Part shown: positions 43,231 to 43,841 of the stretch, piece after piece
Position numbering within the stretch: the stretch's first letter is position 1
How the letters are laid out: each line of letters opens with the position of its first letter
Origin: Ferruginivarius sediminum
Lineage (GTDB): Bacteria; Pseudomonadota; Alphaproteobacteria; Kiloniellales; Rhodovibrionaceae
Direction of reading: 5' to 3'
DNA: 43,841 nt
Assembly (NCBI RefSeq): GCF_003344765.1
Contig: NZ_QPMH01000027.1
Coordinates: forward strand, 1-43,841
Notes under the pieces: model-generated
Database searches by the model: none
What the model saw: only the letters and a program-made list of their open reading frames with translations
What the model was told of the DNA's origin: nothing
Translations under genes and position numbers: made by a program

Positions 43231-43841
43231 TCACCGCGCCGATCCCCGAGCCTGGTGGCTGGCCTCCACGCCGCGAAGCGCTGCATCGAGAATCCGCAGG
43301 CCTTCACGCTCGAGGTCGAATGCCCGCTCCGACAGCGACCAGCGAATCGCCGTCCCCTGGATCACGGAGATCAGCAGCCACGCAGCGGCGTCCGGGTCCA
43401 CGTCGGGGTCGATCTCGCCGGCGCGCTGTCCGTCCGCGAGGATGTGTTCCAGCCGCGCGTGGAAGCGTCCTGCGACCTCCGCCATCCCGGCGCGCAGCGC
43501 GGCGTTGCCCTGGTGCAGCGTGCGCGAGAACAGGATGGCCGGCAGGGCCGGGATGGCCGCAATCAGCTGCAGCTGCGCGGCGACAAGCTGCCGCAAGCGC
43601 GCCGGTGCCGACTCGGTCTCGCCAAGCGCGGCGCGCCACGCCATCTGCATGCGCTCGCCCAGGACCGTCGCCAGCGCCCGCCACATCTCCGGCTTGCCGG
43701 CCGGGAAATGCCGATAGAGTGCGGGCTCGGTGACGCCGATCCGCGCGGCCAATGCCTTGGTCGTGACCGCGTCGGGGCCCTGTTCCCCGGCCATCCGGAG
43801 CATCGTGTCCAGGATCTGCCGACGTCGCTCTTCGCCAGTTT
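43231..43841 (-). CDS. TetR-family regulator, start beyond window edge
   Basis: At least 202 residues are visible. The frame is open to the edge, and the codons before the first ATG (43803) read TGEERRRQILDTMLRMAGEQG, the usual first helix of TetR proteins, so the true start lies outside. The helix-turn-helix is VTTKALAARIGVTEPALYRHFP. The C-terminal ligand domain is helical and complete. Target genes and ligand are unknown; nothing next to it in the window is a clear partner. Confidence 0.88.
   Translation of the reverse strand, partial: TGEERRRQILDTMLRMAGEQGPDAVTTKALAARIGVTEPALYRHFPAGKPEMWRALATVLGERMQMAWRAALGETESAPARLRQLVAAQLQLIAAIPALPAILFSRTLHQGNAALRAGMAEVAGRFHARLEHILADGQRAGEIDPDVDPDAAAWLLISVIQGTAIRWSLSERAFDLEREGLRILDAALRGVEASHQARGSAR

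Overview
The window is 43.8 kb of high-GC chromosomal DNA, most likely from an alphaproteobacterium. The evidence is the gene content (TRAP and Liv transporters, many GntR/IclR/TetR regulators, Mo-hydroxylase, cyanophycin genes), dense operons with 4-nt ATGA/GTGA overlaps, and GTG/TTG starts. Genus cannot be named from sequence alone. No tRNA, rRNA, CRISPR array or intact mobile element was seen; the left edge may hold the first codons of a transposase.

Region 1 (281-6771, minus strand) is an operon for the deazaflavin cofactor F420: npdG (F420:NADPH oxidoreductase), cofE, cofD, cofC and the fused FO synthase fbiC. pxpA (LamB/YcsF family, 5-oxoprolinase subunit A) lies 49 nt upstream on the same strand, so it probably shares the transcript. 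Region 2 (6934-18907) holds pxpB and pxpC, divergent from pxpA, then a GntR/UTRA regulator, a three-subunit molybdenum hydroxylase whose Fe-S subunit is fused to a CoxG-like domain, and a full Liv-type ABC transporter facing the other way. A shared inverted repeat, TACTA-N4-TARKA, lies 69-88 nt before pxpA/pxpB, before the hydroxylase and before the transporter. This suggests one GntR regulon: import of a small (probably nitrogenous) substrate, Mo-dependent hydroxylation, ATP-dependent lactam opening, and F420 synthesis.

Region 3 (19342-24577) has a decayed 3' end of a glycine-betaine binding protein gene, an MttB-family (non-pyrrolysine) methyltransferase, an aldehyde dehydrogenase, a DapA-family lyase/aldolase and an FCD-type GntR regulator. 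TTGTRYACAA-like sites precede all three transcription units. Region 4 (24749-35125) is a CoA-dependent catabolic module: acyl-CoA ligase, two crotonase-fold proteins, a beta-ketoadipyl-CoA-type thiolase, an IclR regulator, a PaaH-like 3-hydroxyacyl-CoA dehydrogenase, an atypical SDR and a dctPQM TRAP transporter. Two near-identical palindromes (TTCCGC-ANA-GCGGAA), one at the ligase/iclR divergent promoter and one before dctP, tie the two operons to IclR.

Region 5 (35577-43841) has a small DksA-like zinc-finger protein, alanine dehydrogenase with a divergent Lrp-type regulator, a cyanophycin operon (cyanophycinase, cyanophycin synthetase, and an extra ATP-grasp enzyme of unknown role), a remnant of a metal/cobalamin-type binding protein, and a TetR regulator cut by the right edge.
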